DNA of 64,000 nt from Flaccisagitta enflata (taxonomy: Eukaryota; Chaetognatha; Sagittoidea; Aphragmophora): assembly GCA_965153355.1 (NCBI GenBank), contig OZ231127.1, positions 29,884,001 to 29,948,000 on the forward strand. The letters run 5' to 3'. The translations under genes and the position numbers were made by a program. Shown piece after piece: positions 22,076-51,835 of the stretch (the first letter of the stretch is position 1; each line of letters starts with the position of its first letter). Below the pieces are notes generated by a model. The model saw only the letters and a list, made by a program, of their open reading frames with translations, was not told the origin of the DNA and did no database searches.

Positions 22076-22378
22076 AGAGAGAGATAGAGAAAGAATGAAT
22101 ATATTTACGTCGGAAGAAACTAATCTCCCCTAGATAATGGAAAGAGCACCATTGTTACAGGCCTGGAAGAAAGTGTTAGAAACATGTAACGCAAACGTGT
22201 AACGCAACCTTGGTTGCGCGTTTGCCAGCTGCTGGAATGTTTCTAAAAATTTCGGGCTTCCAAAGCCCTGATCACAAGTGTGGAAAAAGTTCAAAAGTTG
22301 TAAGAAAGAAAACGAGTCACTATATCGTTGCAGACGCGTGGGCAGGGACGTCCAACCCCCATCCATGCCCCCCTCCCT

Positions 22379-22892
22379 TGTGTGCTTCACATAGCAAAAG
22401 TTGGGAGTATCCCTTCACCCTACTTAAGTAATGTGGAGAAGCAAAAATCATGAAGATGATCTTTTTCCTTTTTTTCAAAATTCCTTCATCTTCCTTTTTT
22501 GATTTGGCCCTAAAGTTTCCACAGATTTCCCTGAATTCAGCAAAATCCTGTGTAGTTTTGTTACAAAAAGAACAAATATTTGTTTTAGAAAATCATGATA
22601 TTTGTAAAAATATACTAAAGTATAAAAATATAAACTATGAAAGAGCTCATGAAAAAGCAGATTTACAATTTTATGAAGAGTAAAAATTAGTAAAAGTTAA
22701 TTCAAAGCATGTTAGCATATTGTTTTATCCCATTGCATTATGAAAATAAGGTCCTCAAAAACAATTTTCTAAAAAATGGAAGATGAACGATTTTTGATAA
22801 AAGAAAAATGGTAAGGGTCCTAAATTTGGCTACTCCACATCAAGTAAAAAGGGTGAAAAGAAGTAACCAACTTTTGCTATGTGAAGCACCCA
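22379..22892. mobile_element. Short family F inverted-repeat element
   Basis: TGTGCTTCACATAGCAAAAG at the left and CTTTTGCTATGTGAAGCAC at the right are inverted ends. The pairing continues inward through CCCTACTTAAGTAATGTGG and CCACATCAAGTAAAAAGGG. The interior is AT-rich and non-coding. Its left half is homologous to 18520-18690, which joins it to the large element in PAIP2 intron 4. Confidence 0.75.
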
Positions 22893-22939
22893 ACCCCCTC
22901 CCACACACCCAAACATACACAAAAGTAACTTGTTTTTGG

Positions 22940-23545
22940 TCATTGGCACCTTCGAAGGTGCCGATGACCTATGCTTTCACACGGAAAATTTCTCTTTCTT
23001 CACGCACCCCCCCCCCAACAATGCGGCCAAAACCTAACACCCGCAGATAAATGACCTATCTCCACTCCGACCACCCTAATCACCCCTGCCGCCCCCCCCG
23101 CTTTCTCGAGGCCCATATCCAAGTCTCAAAGCCCATTGCCCAGCCTCCAGGCTCAGATTTCAGCTTCAGGGCCCAAATTCTAGCTTCCAGGCTCAAATCC
23201 TAGCCTCCAGGTCCAAATCCCAGCCTCCACGCCTAAATTCCAGCCTAAATTCCAGGCCGTAATTCCAGCTTCAAATTCCAAATCCCAGCATTGGGGGCCC
23301 AACACCCAACTCAAGGCTCCCCAGCTCGAGGCCCCTTTATCAGCCCTAAGGCTTAAATACCAGTTTGGTGGCCCAAATTTCACTCCTGAGGCCCTAATTC
23401 AAGCCCCCAGGCCCCAATTCCAGCCTTGAGGCTCAATACAAAACAGCATAGATCATCGGCCCCTTTGGGGCCGCTGCCCCTCTAACCACCTCACACCCAC
23501 ATACACTCGCTTAGGGGCAACGGGTATCGTTCAGAAAATGCCTAT
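22940..23545 (+). repeat. R4-family element with internal minisatellite
   Basis: The left end GGCACCTTCGAAGGTGCCGA plus TGACCTATGC, and the right end GCATAGATCATCGGCCCCTT plus TGGGGCCGCTGCC, are inverted relative to each other and each contains a GC hairpin. Between them about 300 bp repeats a ~28-bp unit of the type GGCCCAAATTCCAGCCTC. GGGGCAACGGGTATCG, part of the outer R4 tail, follows at 23513. Confidence 0.65.
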
Positions 23546-24110
23546 TTTGAGCTAATCACAGGTTGGGGGGCCTCTAGACCAATATGAGGGCGGGGAATCC
23601 GATAGTGAGGTCCAAAATGGTCTGTAATATTTCGGCCCCTACTCGGCCCTGAACAAGCATATTGGCCCTAAATTGGGCATTTTGGCAATTTTATTGCATT
23701 ATAAGCCTATAATGGTTCAACAAATATCTGTGTAACTTGTTCAATCCGACTACTTTGATGGTCTGGAGTTCAATGGTGAAGTATAAAGGTCACTTGACTG
23801 ATTTCTTAGTCCCAAAATGGCCCTGAATGAGCATTTTGGCCAAAAAATGAGCGCTTTTGCTATTTCATTGCGTTTTAAGCCTATGTTGCCCTATTCAATT
23901 GACTTTAAACTGATTCAATCCAATAACTGATGCTCTAGAGTTCAATGGTGCACTTACCAATAAAGGCGGCTCTCGCCGACCGGAAAAAAGTCGTAAATGG
24001 GAGTCTTTTTTTTTCAGTGCATGTTCTTGTGTGTGCATCTCATAATATCTGGTTGACTGCTTGCCTGTTTTTGTCATTAAATCTGTCTCTCTGCGTGTGC
24101 GTGCGTGCAT

Positions 24111-24119
24111 GCGTCTCTC

Positions 24120-24188
<69 letters not shown>

Positions 24189-24218
24189 CTTTCTCTCTCT
24201 CTTTTTTTTTGTCTCTCT

Positions 24219-24288
<70 letters not shown>

Positions 24289-24295
24289 ATGTATG
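24111..24295 (+). repeat. (CT)n microsatellite
   Basis: Two nearly pure CT blocks separated by a T-rich spacer, followed by GT-rich DNA. Confidence 0.95.
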
Positions 24296-24434
24296 TGTGA
24301 ATGTGTGTGTGTGGAGGGGTGTGTGTCTTCCTCTTATCCTTTTTTTTCTCTTTCTCTCTCTCTTAAGCAGAGTAAAATGCAAAACCTAGCGTCATAAAAG
24401 TTTGGGTCAATTTGTGTAACATCATGACATTTCT

Positions 24435-24606
24435 CTTTTGTTACAAAGGCCCCGAAAAATAGGATCAATGAAAAATTTCGATTTTGCGAAAATGCAAAAA
24501 AATAAAAAAAGATTCAAAAATTCATTACTGCAAAACTATTGATCCTAGCGACTTCTGGTTGGCGCCATTTGAAAGAGAAAAATTAGCTCTTTCTTAGCTG
24601 TGAATA
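24435..24606. repeat. Dispersed repeat, inverted copy at 38765-38930
   Basis: TTTGTTACAAAGGCC, a CAATGAAAAATTTCG-like core, GATTCAAAAATTCAT, GGCGCCATTTGAAAGAG and AGCTCTTTCTTAGCT reappear in inverse order and orientation at 38765-38930. Confidence 0.6.
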
Positions 24607-24944
24607 TCAAAAAATGTGTACTCCCAGCCCCAAAACTGCCCAACTTGCTAAAATTGCCCCAAACCAAAAATGGAAAACTTTATTTCTCCCCTACGTTTCA
24701 AAAAGTCGAATTACGTAATTCGACTTTTTTCCAATAACGATCCCTTGACCAATATCTCAGTTTAGAAGTGGCCCTGAATGAGCATTTTAGCCCCCACGCA
24801 AGCATTTTTGCTTAAAAACTGGCATTTTGGCCATTTTTCTTTGAGGTTTTTCAGCTGGAATTGGACCATAAAATTTTGGGAAATGCAATGCTTCATCCCA
24901 ATTATGGCCACATTTTAGTTGCGGACTCGCTACCATATAATAAA

Positions 24945-25690
24945 TAGTCGCAAAAGCGTTACATGGTCAGCTGTGCCCAATGCCCTTAAGTTGGTGTATG
25001 TGGGAATGTGATGATGAGAGGGGCAGCGGCCCCGGAGGGGCCGATGACCTATGATTCCACGTAGGGCAATTTTCTCTGAAGACCTGATTTGTTGACCAAT
25101 AGGCCTGATTTGAGGTCTGAGATTACCAGATTAGAATCAAATGAAGTCCCTGAGGCCTGAGCTGAGAAGAGTAATTTGGACCTGGGTGGAGGAAACTGGG
25201 TTAAATGAAGTTCTGAAATGTTGAGTTTGGGGGCCAAGATGTCTGAGTTTGGTTCTGGTAGGTCTGATTTAGGGTCTATGAGCCCTGCTTTTGGGCTGGA
25301 GAGGCTAGATAAGGGATCTTTGAGGCCTGACTGGGGTTCTGAAAGGCTCACATTGGGGTTTAAAAGGCTTCATTTTGGATCAGAGGCTTGATTTGGTATC
25401 TGAGAGGCCTAAATTGAGGTCTAAGAGGTCCAATCTAGGTTCATAAAGGCCTAATTCAAGGCTTAATTTGGGCCTGATTTTTGGTCTGAGAGGCTTGATT
25501 TTGGGTCTTGAAGGCATTAATATAGGTCTGAGAGGTCTACTTTAGGCAAAGTTGGGCTTTATTTTAGGTCTAAGAAGCCTGGTCTGAGGCTTTGGGGGGG
25601 ACGGACGGATGGACGGAAAACGGAGAAAATTGCCCTGTGTGGAATCTTAGGTCATCGGCCCCTCCGGGGCCGCTGCCCAAAAGGCTTGGT
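24945..25690 (-). repeat. R4-family element with 57-bp terminal inverted repeats
   Basis: GGGCAGCGGCCCCGGAGGGG plus CCGATGACCTATG at 25021 is repeated inverted at 25624-25680. Each copy has a perfect CGGCCCC/GGGGCCG hairpin. 25077-25610 is a diverged ~28-bp minisatellite (GGTCTGAGAGGCCTGATTT type). The outer tail, the inverse of CGCTGACCATCTAACGC, lies at 24960-24990. Confidence 0.75.
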
Positions 25691-25761
25691 CAATCTGTGT
25701 TTTGTCAGTCTTCTGTGTTAGACCATGTGCACAAGTTTTCAAGTGACGCCCGGTCACAAAA

Positions 25762-26019
25762 TTGTTGTGGATGGGTGGGCAGGGGCATCCAACCCCCATC
25801 CACACCCCATACCCCTCTACCAACACACATGAAAAAAAAACACATGTAAAACGCTTGTTTTTCCACTTTTTGACTTTTGAGTTACAGACTGACCAACAGA
25901 CTGACAGACTGACCAATGGACGGACTAACAGATGGACCGACAGAGGGATGGACCAACAGATGGACCTACAGAGGGATGGACAGACAAAGCCACTTAAAGA
26001 GTTAAGTGTCCGCAACTAA
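25762..26019 (+). repeat. R1-related repeat, first of a head-to-tail pair
   Basis: Contains GGATGGGTGGGCAGGGGCAT, a long GACCAACAGACTGACAGACT tract and the end AAGTGTCCGCAACTAAAAC. The GGCC end is diverged (the GTTGTGGATGGG type also seen at 32798). Confidence 0.65.
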
Positions 26020-26219
26020 AACAAGGCTGGAGACATGGCTACCCCAGTTGCGTGCAGGTGGGCAGGAGCTGTATTTGAGGTCACCAGATCATTTGGGCAG
26101 GAGCATTGAGGCCAAAAACCGCCAAAACCCCAAAAAAGTAAAGTGTGACGAACCAATGGACCAATGGACTGACGGACAGACCGACAAAGTGGGGTGTAGA
26201 GTTGCGTAGCATGCGACTA
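26020..26219 (+). repeat. R1-family repeat, second of a head-to-tail pair
   Basis: Starts ACAAGGCTGGAGACATGGCT immediately after CGCAACTAAA of the previous copy and ends GTTGCGTAGCATGCGACTAG. It is subtype a, with GGGCAGGAGCATTGAGGCC and AAGTAAAGTGTGACGAACC. Confidence 0.75.
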
Positions 26220-26627
26220 GATGTATGGGGGTTGTGGGGTGTGGCTGTGTATTGGACACCCCTGCCTATCTGTCCGCAACAATGTTGTGACCCCACGCTA
26301 CTTATTTGAAGGTCTTGGCTTGGTTAACTTTTATGCATGCGACTCTATAACCTGCAAGGTCTATCTAATGGATGGTCCGTCCTTCACACTTTCCTTTTCT
26401 GGCGTTTACAAGTGGTTTCTCCTACTGTTCCTGCTCCAATAGATGGTTTGCCTTTTTTAACTGCCCCTGCCCACTCACAACCTTTTTTAACTACCCGTGT
26501 CCGCGGGGGGGGGGTCGGTATCAACAAAATTTGCCACATCATTGCCATTTTGGAAATGCCAGTCGGCCAAAGTGTGCACAAAAACAATATATAAACACAT
26601 GTGAAAGGAAAAAGAGGTCACTCCATA

Positions 26628-26745
26628 TCATTTACAGTCGTGCCACACCCCTTATTTACATTGTAATGAATAGGGAGAAGGAAGAGGAAGCTCCTATGCT
26701 TTACTATGGGAAAGGTAGGGTTGGCACGACTGTAAATGATAGTCT
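26628..26745. mobile_element. Short MITE with ~20-bp terminal inverted repeats
   Basis: ATCATTTACAGTCGTGCCA at the left pairs perfectly with TGGCACGACTGTAAATGAT at the right, about 118 bp in total. The pairing weakens inward. No coding potential. Confidence 0.75.
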
Positions 26746-26864
26746 CATGAACTTTTCCTTCTAATTATTGGGTTGATTTATGATTGCGGATGGTCTGGTG
26801 ATATATCAGATTGGCATTTCTAAGGTAGGTTGATACAAAAAGAAAGTTGCAAATGTTTTAGGTG

Positions 26865-27320
26865 ACCAGCGACACCCAATGCTCCTTAATGTGAACGGAG
26901 ACATGCTGGAGAGAGAGGTAGCAGCCCCATGGGGACCAATGGCTTATGCTGGTGTACGGGGAATCAAGGAGCATTTTATATTCCTAAGCTTGATTTAGGC
27001 TTGGATTTGGGCACCAATATATTGAGCGCTGGAATTGGGGCCTTGGGTCTGAGATTTGGGCTTCAACACTGAGATTTGGGCCTCAAGAGCAGGATTTGAG
27101 CTTCAAGGCTGGAAACAGAGCTAAGAGCTGGGTTTAAAACTTGAAGCTTCAAGGATTTGAGCTTCAAGCCTGAGATTTGGACCAAAAGCTTGGGACTTTG
27201 GGTCTTGATTCTGGAATTGAAATCTGAAAGACGGGGAGGCGACATAAAAAGAGGAGGAGAAAGAATTGTTCCGTACAAGAATGTATAGGTCATCAGCTCC
27301 TTTTAGTCCGCTGCCCAAAA
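26865..27320 (-). repeat. R4-family element
   Basis: AGCAGCCCCATGGGGACCAA plus TGGCTTATGC is the left end and GTATAGGTCATCAGCTCC plus TTTTAGTCCGCTGCCC the right end. The interior repeats CTGAGATTTGGGCTTCAA-like ~28-bp units. The outer tail GGTGACCAGCGACACCCAAT precedes it. Confidence 0.65.
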
Positions 27321-27582
27321 AGTGCTTCATGCTTGATTAGAGCTCAGTATCTGAAATTATCTTCTGTTGAAATTGCAAATGTCAATTCTATTTCAAAATC
27401 TATAAATAGCATAGATATCTTTACTGGAAGAATGTTTTTACCAGTTTTGTTTGCTAAAACAGTGAAAACCAAATATGCTGGTGCGGGGGCCTAAATGCTC
27501 ATTCAGTGCTGGTCTCACCCCAGAATGCTGGCCGTAGACTCTTCAGGCCATTTCTATTGAATTCTAGAGCCCCACAATAATT

Positions 27583-28145
27583 TGTTTTCATGTGCCGGGG
27601 CTAAAATGCTCATTCAGGGCCATTTCTTAACTGAGATATTGGTCAAGGGATCGTTATAAGTGCACCATTGAACTCTAAAGCATGATAGTTGTTGGATTGA
27701 ATCAGTTTATAGTCATTTATTGAGCCAACATAGGCTATAACCGCAATAAAATGACAAAAATGCTCATTTTTGGGCCAAAATGCTCATTCAGGGCCATTTT
27801 GGGACCTAGTTAGCAGTCAAGTGACCTATAAAACTTCACCATTATACTCCAGACCATCATAGTAGTCGGATTGAATGAGTTAACAAATATTTTTTGAACC
27901 ATTATAGGCTTAAAATGCATTGAAATAGAGCAAAAATGTCCATTTTAGGGCCAATATGCTCGTTCAGGACCGAGTAGGGGCCCAAATATTCATCATAGAC
28001 CATTTTTGAGTTCACCATCGGAAACCCCACCCTCATATTGCTCTAGAGCCTGCCCAACCGGAGAAAAACTCTACGACTTCTCATATTTCATCATTTCTGA
28101 AGTATGTTGAACGGGTACCGCTGACCATCTAACGCTTTTGCGACT
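27583..28145. repeat. Right arm of the palindromic duplication
   Basis: Continuous inverted counterpart of 23556-23970 plus 24733-24800. The arm ends in an R4 tail, AACGGGTACCGCTGACCATC, at about 28112. Confidence 0.75.
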
Positions 28146-28261
28146 ATTTCCACTTTTCGACCATTATAACGGACTGTGGGATGCAACTTAAAAGCCGGTA
28201 AGAAAGACTGACCAAAACAGATATTTATAGATAACAAATGAATGCGGTTTCATTCGTTAGA

Positions 28262-28640
28262 AATTTCTTTCTACCTTTCTTTCCTTCTTTCCCTCTTTCC
28301 TCGATTCCTTCTTTCTTTCTTCCTTCCTTTCCTTTTCCTTTCTTCCTTTTTTCCTCAATTTTTTCTTTCTTCCTTATTTTCTATCTTCCTTTCTTTCTTT
28401 TCTTCTTTCTTTTTTGTTTCTCTTTTTCCGTTTTTCTTTCTCTTTTTCTTTCTTTCTTACTCTTTTTCTTTCTCTCAGTCTTTCTCATTTTTTTCTTTTT
28501 CTCTTTCTGTCCCTTTTTCTTTTTTACTTTTATTTCTCTCGTTCTCTTTCAATCTTTTTTTTTTTTTCTTTCCTTCTTTGTTTTCTTTCTTCTTTCTTCT
28601 TTCCTTCTTTCCTCCTTTCTCTCGTTCTTTCTTGGTGTAG
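28262..28640 (+). repeat. Imperfect pyrimidine (TTTC/TTCC) tract
   Basis: About 380 bp, almost purely C/T. It is open in three frames only because it lacks purines. Confidence 0.9.
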
Positions 28641-28723
28641 CAAGCGATGAAAACGCGTTAGCAGTCACAAACGTTGGATACGACGTATATCGCGATGCGC
28701 GAGCTGTTGGAATACGCGAAATA
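28641..28723 (+). CDS. Candidate isolated exon
   Basis: After the pyrimidine tract comes TTGGTGTAG and then an 83-base CpG-rich block ending ATA before GTAAGC. One frame is open for 27 codons (SDENALAVTNVGYDVY, then RDARAVGIREI). The CpG content is unlike the flanks. No homology is recognised and no partner exon was found. It may be a pseudo-exon activated in appearance by the adjoining tract. Confidence 0.2.
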
Positions 28724-29167
28724 GTAAGCTTTCCCGAGAATCCTTGTTCCTGCCTGTAACACATGCGCCACATTGCTAAAATTGGTAGTTTTTTTTGATG
28801 AACTGTAAGAAAGTTTTAATGATGAAGAAAGAATATACCCTACCTACAATTAGGAGTCACCTGCTGAACATTTGGGGGAAATTTCATAAAACTCGAGGGA
28901 TATCATATTTTATCAAAATATACCTCTCTTTCATGCTAATATGAAGAATATTGGATGAAATATAATCAAAAAACCAGTTTACAACAATATGCAAATGAGC
29001 TTTTGGGCAAGTTTTGCTAAACCTCATTAACATCACTTTTCTATTGAAATCGTGGCTAAGAGTCATCATAAAAGTATGAAAATTGATAGGGAAGTATGTT
29101 TTAGTAAAATTTAACGTTCCTTGATCTCCTTTGATGATTTTCTTTTTTATAAAGGCTTATTTTTCTT

Positions 29168-29331
29168 GCAGACATGCAACTCTATAAGAGGCTTTGTCCG
29201 TCCGTTGGTCCATTGGTCAGTTGGTCCGTTGGTCCGTCAGCTTGAGTTGAAAAGTAGGAAAACCCGCATATTCGCCCCTTCCCACCCGTCCGCAACTGGT
29301 ATTTGCCGTGTATCCAGCATTGTTTTACGTA
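29168..29331 (-). repeat. R1-family repeat, subtype b
   Basis: Read on the plus strand it begins ATGCAACTCTATAAGAGGCT, then GTCCGTCCGTTGGTCCATTG, then CCCACCCGTCCGCAACTGG, and ends CCGTGTATCCAGCATTGTTT. Confidence 0.75.
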
Positions 29332-29639
29332 CATCTTAACGCTTTATAATGCATTTTAAGCGTCTTAACGTCAATGAAATTTTTCAAAAATGTTCATCAA
29401 ATGATTATCTATCATTAGGAAAGCATATCCTTTCTTCAAAGTTAAATCATTATGCCATTTTAAGCAAAAAACTACAACTTTCGACAAAATAAAGTGTTTC
29501 TGAATTTTTCGGCTCACAATTGGGAAAAATCAAGTTGGTGTTCTTAATCTACATCATTTTTGAGACTAGTATGCAAAAAAATAGAGACGATTTTTTTTTC
29601 ATTCAAAACTTTTAAAATTGAGTTTTTGGTTCAGCGGAT

Positions 29640-29915
29640 ATTTGACCGCTAAAATCCATCCTCCAGACCTCAATTTCTCCCTCTAGACCGAAAATCTGCT
29701 CTCTACCCCTGAAGTTAGGCCTTCAGACCTCAAATCCGCCTTCAATGACCCAAATCAGTCACACGAGGCCTAAAATATACCCTTTCAGAACGTCTGGGAA
29801 TTCATCCATGTGATCTACAGGACATGGGCCCTTAACTTAAGGCTGCTGCCCTTCTCTCACTCCACTTCTTCACTTCACACAGAGTAGGGCAACGGTTACC
29901 GCTGACCATGTGCGA
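29640..29915 (+). repeat. R4-family element, partial
   Basis: A ~28-bp minisatellite (CCAGACCTCAATTTCTCCCT type) at 29640-29790, then GGCTGCTGCCC and the tail GGGCAACGGTTACCGCTGAC. The left end is missing. Confidence 0.55.
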
Positions 29916-30589
29916 ACCTTGGATGACTAGGGCCTAGTAATTCTTTCTTTCGTTTAGACTTTAGTTGCTCATCTAGCCGCGCAAATCCTTTCCATTTCTC
30001 CTCCTCCTTTTTTCGATTCTGCCTCCTTTTTTTCGATTCTGCCTCGTTCTTTTCTCCGCGCGAAAGCCACAGACGGTTGAACGTCATTTAGCAATTTTGC
30101 CGCCAAGCGACTCTCAATTGTCGAGCGCTCGTTGCCAAGCGGAACTGCAATTAGGAATAACGACACAAAATAAAAACCACCCTTCCGTCTTTGACTACGT
30201 GGAGTTATAGACTAAAGTTAATATTTTAACTTTCCTCTGAATACAAAAGCAAGGAGTTCCGGTTCCCAAGTAAGTGATACCATTTCAAATTCATGCTCAG
30301 TGATATATAAAAATCTACATCTTGATGGTACACTTGTATCCTGATGATTCATCTTGACAATCGTCCGTCCGTCTCTTGTCTGTCCATTTCATTTCTTTTT
30401 TCGTCTATTCTGTTGCTCTGAAGTTCATATAGGACACGCTTTTGAAATTACGTTCTAACACCTCTTCCATAATTAGGCGAACTGGGATGAAAACGCACTG
30501 TTCAAGTAAGGGTTGATAGATACAAGTATGATCAGTTCAAACGATGTAAAACATCAACATCGGTAAATTTGACTCGATCATATACAGAC

Positions 30590-30645
30590 GAGCGACCCAA
30601 GGATAGACGGACAAAGTCTTTTTGCGTGTCCGCAACTAAAAAGCC
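30590..30645 (+). repeat. R1-family 3' fragment
   Basis: GGATAGACGGACAAAGTC followed by TTTTTGCGTGTCCGCAACTA is the hairpin end only. Confidence 0.55.
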
Positions 30646-30715
30646 CAACAAGGCGTTCTCCGTCTTTTTCTCACCACGGGCAGTCGGGCACATAATCTTT
30701 TTCTCCAAAGTCATA

Positions 30716-31333
30716 CAGTACCTTCCGAGCAAACCCGGCTAAAACTGGAGGATTAATTTTTGTTACTTTAATTTCATTTCCCAAACTTCATTTTTTGTAC
30801 ATAACTTAATTAAAAGATACTTAATTCCTTGAACATATTTGGCTGTCAAAAAAAATAACTCGTGAAATCAAAGTGCATGAAGACATTAATATTAAGTGTT
30901 CTAACCCAGACCATTAGATTTGGCAGAAAATTTTACCTATCCTAGACTACAAGAACAGCTCAGTCAGATAGTTATTTTAGATTTTACAGCCATTTAAAGT
31001 TTTTAAGGACAATTGTCTCAAAATAATTTAGGACAATTGTCCTTAAAAACTTTAAATGGCCATAAAATCTGAAATAATTGTCTGACTGAGCTGTTCTTGT
31101 AGTCTAGGATAGGTAAAATTTTCTGCCAAATTCAATGGTCTGGGTTAGAACGCTCAATATTGATGTCTTCATGCACTTTGATTTCACAAGTTATTTTTTT
31201 TGACAGCCAAATATGTTCAAAGAATTAAGTATCTTTTAATTAAGTTTGATGCAAAAACTGAAGTTTGGGAAATGAAATTAAAGTAACAATTATTAATCCT
31301 CCAGTTTTAGCCGGGTTTGCTCGGAAGGTACTG
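30716..31333. mobile_element. 618-bp foldback element with full-length inverted arms (Tc1/mariner-like)
   Basis: The two ~300-bp arms are inverted copies of each other with few mismatches, separated by only ~13 bp (about 31018-31030). Termini are CAGTACCTTCCGAGCAAACC and its inverse, flanked by TA on both sides, which is the Tc1/mariner target duplication. No coding capacity. The near-complete pairing suggests a recent duplication or a hairpin-type MITE. Confidence 0.85.
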
Positions 31334-31550
31334 TACATGTCTCAAAGTCTTAATGATTAAGATACACCTTTACATAATCAAACAGTCACAAATAAAGTTC
31401 TATAAGAGCAACTACGGACTGACAGATGGACCGACAATGTGACATTTTGAGTCGCGTGCAGAAGACTAAAGTTCATGCGAATTTTCTTGAAATAGGTCAA
31501 TGGAGGTGGTTTTGTTCATTTTGGACGCCTCATGATAATCAGTTGTTTTT

Positions 31551-31675
31551 AGGTGCGACAAAGCACCTCTTTAACTGGCTGTGTCCTTTGGTCGGTCTGT
31601 CTGTCTGTCGGTCGGGTAACGCATTCGTTCGACGATCCACACATCGCACCTTATTTGCCTACTTGGCCTTGTTTT
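31551..31675 (+). repeat. R2-family repeat
   Basis: Begins AGGTGCGACAAAGCACCTCT and contains GGTCGGTCTGTCTG, CGGGTAACGCATTCGTTCGA and CCACACATCGCACCTTAT. The AGGTGCGA and TCGCACCT words are inverted. Near-identical copy at 47520-47634. Confidence 0.7.
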
Positions 31676-31840
31676 TTCATTATTAATATTCACATATATA
31701 AACCCCGCAATAACGGATGTCAAGGGACCAACAAATTATCCAAAATGGGCAGATTTCTATTATTGCCAATATAGAAATTAAAAAAATATAACTTAGGGGT
31801 ATCAAAGTACTTGGAAGGATCAAAGTTTTAAATCCAGTAA

Positions 31841-31902
31841 AGGCGGATTTCCATCACTCTTTTGTCCGCTATAAAGGGGTTTACCCGTATATATATATTT
31901 TT

Positions 31903-31941
<39 letters not shown>

Positions 31942-32240
31942 CAGACAGAGAGAGAAGGAACACGTACAGACACAGAAACACAGAGAGCGAATTCAATTTA
32001 TCTGTATGTGTTCCATTCCATACAGCAACATTTAACATATTCATATGTGCAAACCTACAAAATTTGTTGATGCGGTTGTGGATGTTGTTGTTGTTGTGGC
32101 CCGCCCATACTTAAACACAGTTCAATGCAAATCGACCATCTTGATTGTCGTAAACAACAGTAGAACAGTTAAACAACAGTTGAACAACTTTTGAACACGG
32201 CTCCAACGGACCCGCCTTTAGCGGAATTCCGCCTTTAACA
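31841..32240. mobile_element. ~400-bp element with short terminal inverted repeats
   Basis: CAGTAAAGGCGGATTTCC at the left pairs with GGAATTCCGCCTTTAACAG at the right. A second GCGG/CCGC pair follows inward. The interior contains a (GA)n run (31912-31945) and repeated AACAGTTGAACAAC words. Non-coding. Confidence 0.55.
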
Positions 32241-32398
32241 GATACTGATTCTTAGTCAACCCATTATATTTTATTTTGCCTATTATGGAAGATATTTATT
32301 AGTTCGTTTGAGCGGGATTTAGCTGTGTTGACGCTTGCTTATGTCAAATTGTATTTTTACCATAAAGATACGTAAGCGGTGTACATTCGTGATTGAAA

Positions 32399-51090
<18,692 letters not shown>

Positions 51091-51120
51091 ACTTTGCCTC
51101 ATATCGAGGTACAAGCCCGC

Positions 51121-51126
51121 AATAAA
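51121..51126 (+). terminator. Polyadenylation signal AATAAA
   Basis: Canonical hexamer 31 bases after the tentative SNAP-25-family stop codon. Confidence 0.4.
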
Positions 51127-51528
51127 AAAGGGGGAAAAGCTAAAACACGGAAAACTCGATAAGCAGGCAGGATGGAGGGTCTAGGAACTGTAAAGTTGAG
51201 CAGCAGGTGAACTCTGGCTTTTTTTCCTTGAACGATATATTTGCAAGAGGGATGTTTTAATAGCCGTACTCTGAAAGATTCATAACAGCAGTTAATACAG
51301 CATTTTTAATCGATTAATGCTCCAAGCATTGCTTGCTCGCTAACGTTACCAATTTTGTCCTTTTAGAAATTTTGGGAAAACGCTGATTTAATTCACTTTC
51401 AAACTGACATGTTCCCATTTGGAAACGGTTTGAGCTACAGAGTCGTTCTTGGTCTTTAATGGACGCTCTTTTGCAGTAGTTTTTTTTTAAAATGCATTCA
51501 TTGGATGATCCAATTTGGTTAAAATTCG

Positions 51529-51835
51529 TTATAAGTGCTCGTGTGGGGTAGCGAGGGGTAGCGACGGGTGGGCAAAATCCGACGGGTGGATGGAATTGTA
51601 GGGGTAGCGACGGGTGGGAATTTAATCGAGGGTAGGTTGAGGGGTGGGAAATTAAATCGACAGGTGGGAAGTGGATCGAGGGGTGGGAAATTAAATCGAC
51701 GGGTGGGAAGTGGATTGAGGGGTAGGTAGGGGTGGGCTGAGGGGAAGGTGAGGGGTAGGGGTGGGCCGAGGGGTAGGGGTGGGTCGAGGGGTAGGGGTGG
51801 GTTGAGGGGTAGGGGTGGATCGATGGGTGGATGGA
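51529..51835 (+). repeat. G-rich minisatellite (GAGGGGTAGGGGTGG units)
   Basis: Imperfect 12-22-bp units such as GAGGGGTAGGGGTGGGT(C/T) preceded by GGGTAGCGACGGGTGGG(A) units. The first part begins CGTTATAAGTGCTCG, whose inverse ends the related array at 54285-54560. Confidence 0.85.

Larger units (their letters stand above)
23556..24800. repeat. Left arm of a ~4.5-kb palindromic duplication
   Basis: 23556-23970 and 24733-24800 together correspond, inverted, to the continuous stretch 27583-28056. Shared words include AAAATGGCCCTGAATGAGCA and GAGTTCAATGGTG. The left arm is interrupted by 23975-24730, which contains the CT microsatellite and a dispersed repeat. Confidence 0.75.

Noticed and set aside
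29896-30166. Two Lys/Glu/Arg-rich minus-strand frames
   Set aside because: Overlapping frames of purine-rich DNA without splice or domain support. A CpG-rich patch near 30050-30130 is noted but not called a promoter.
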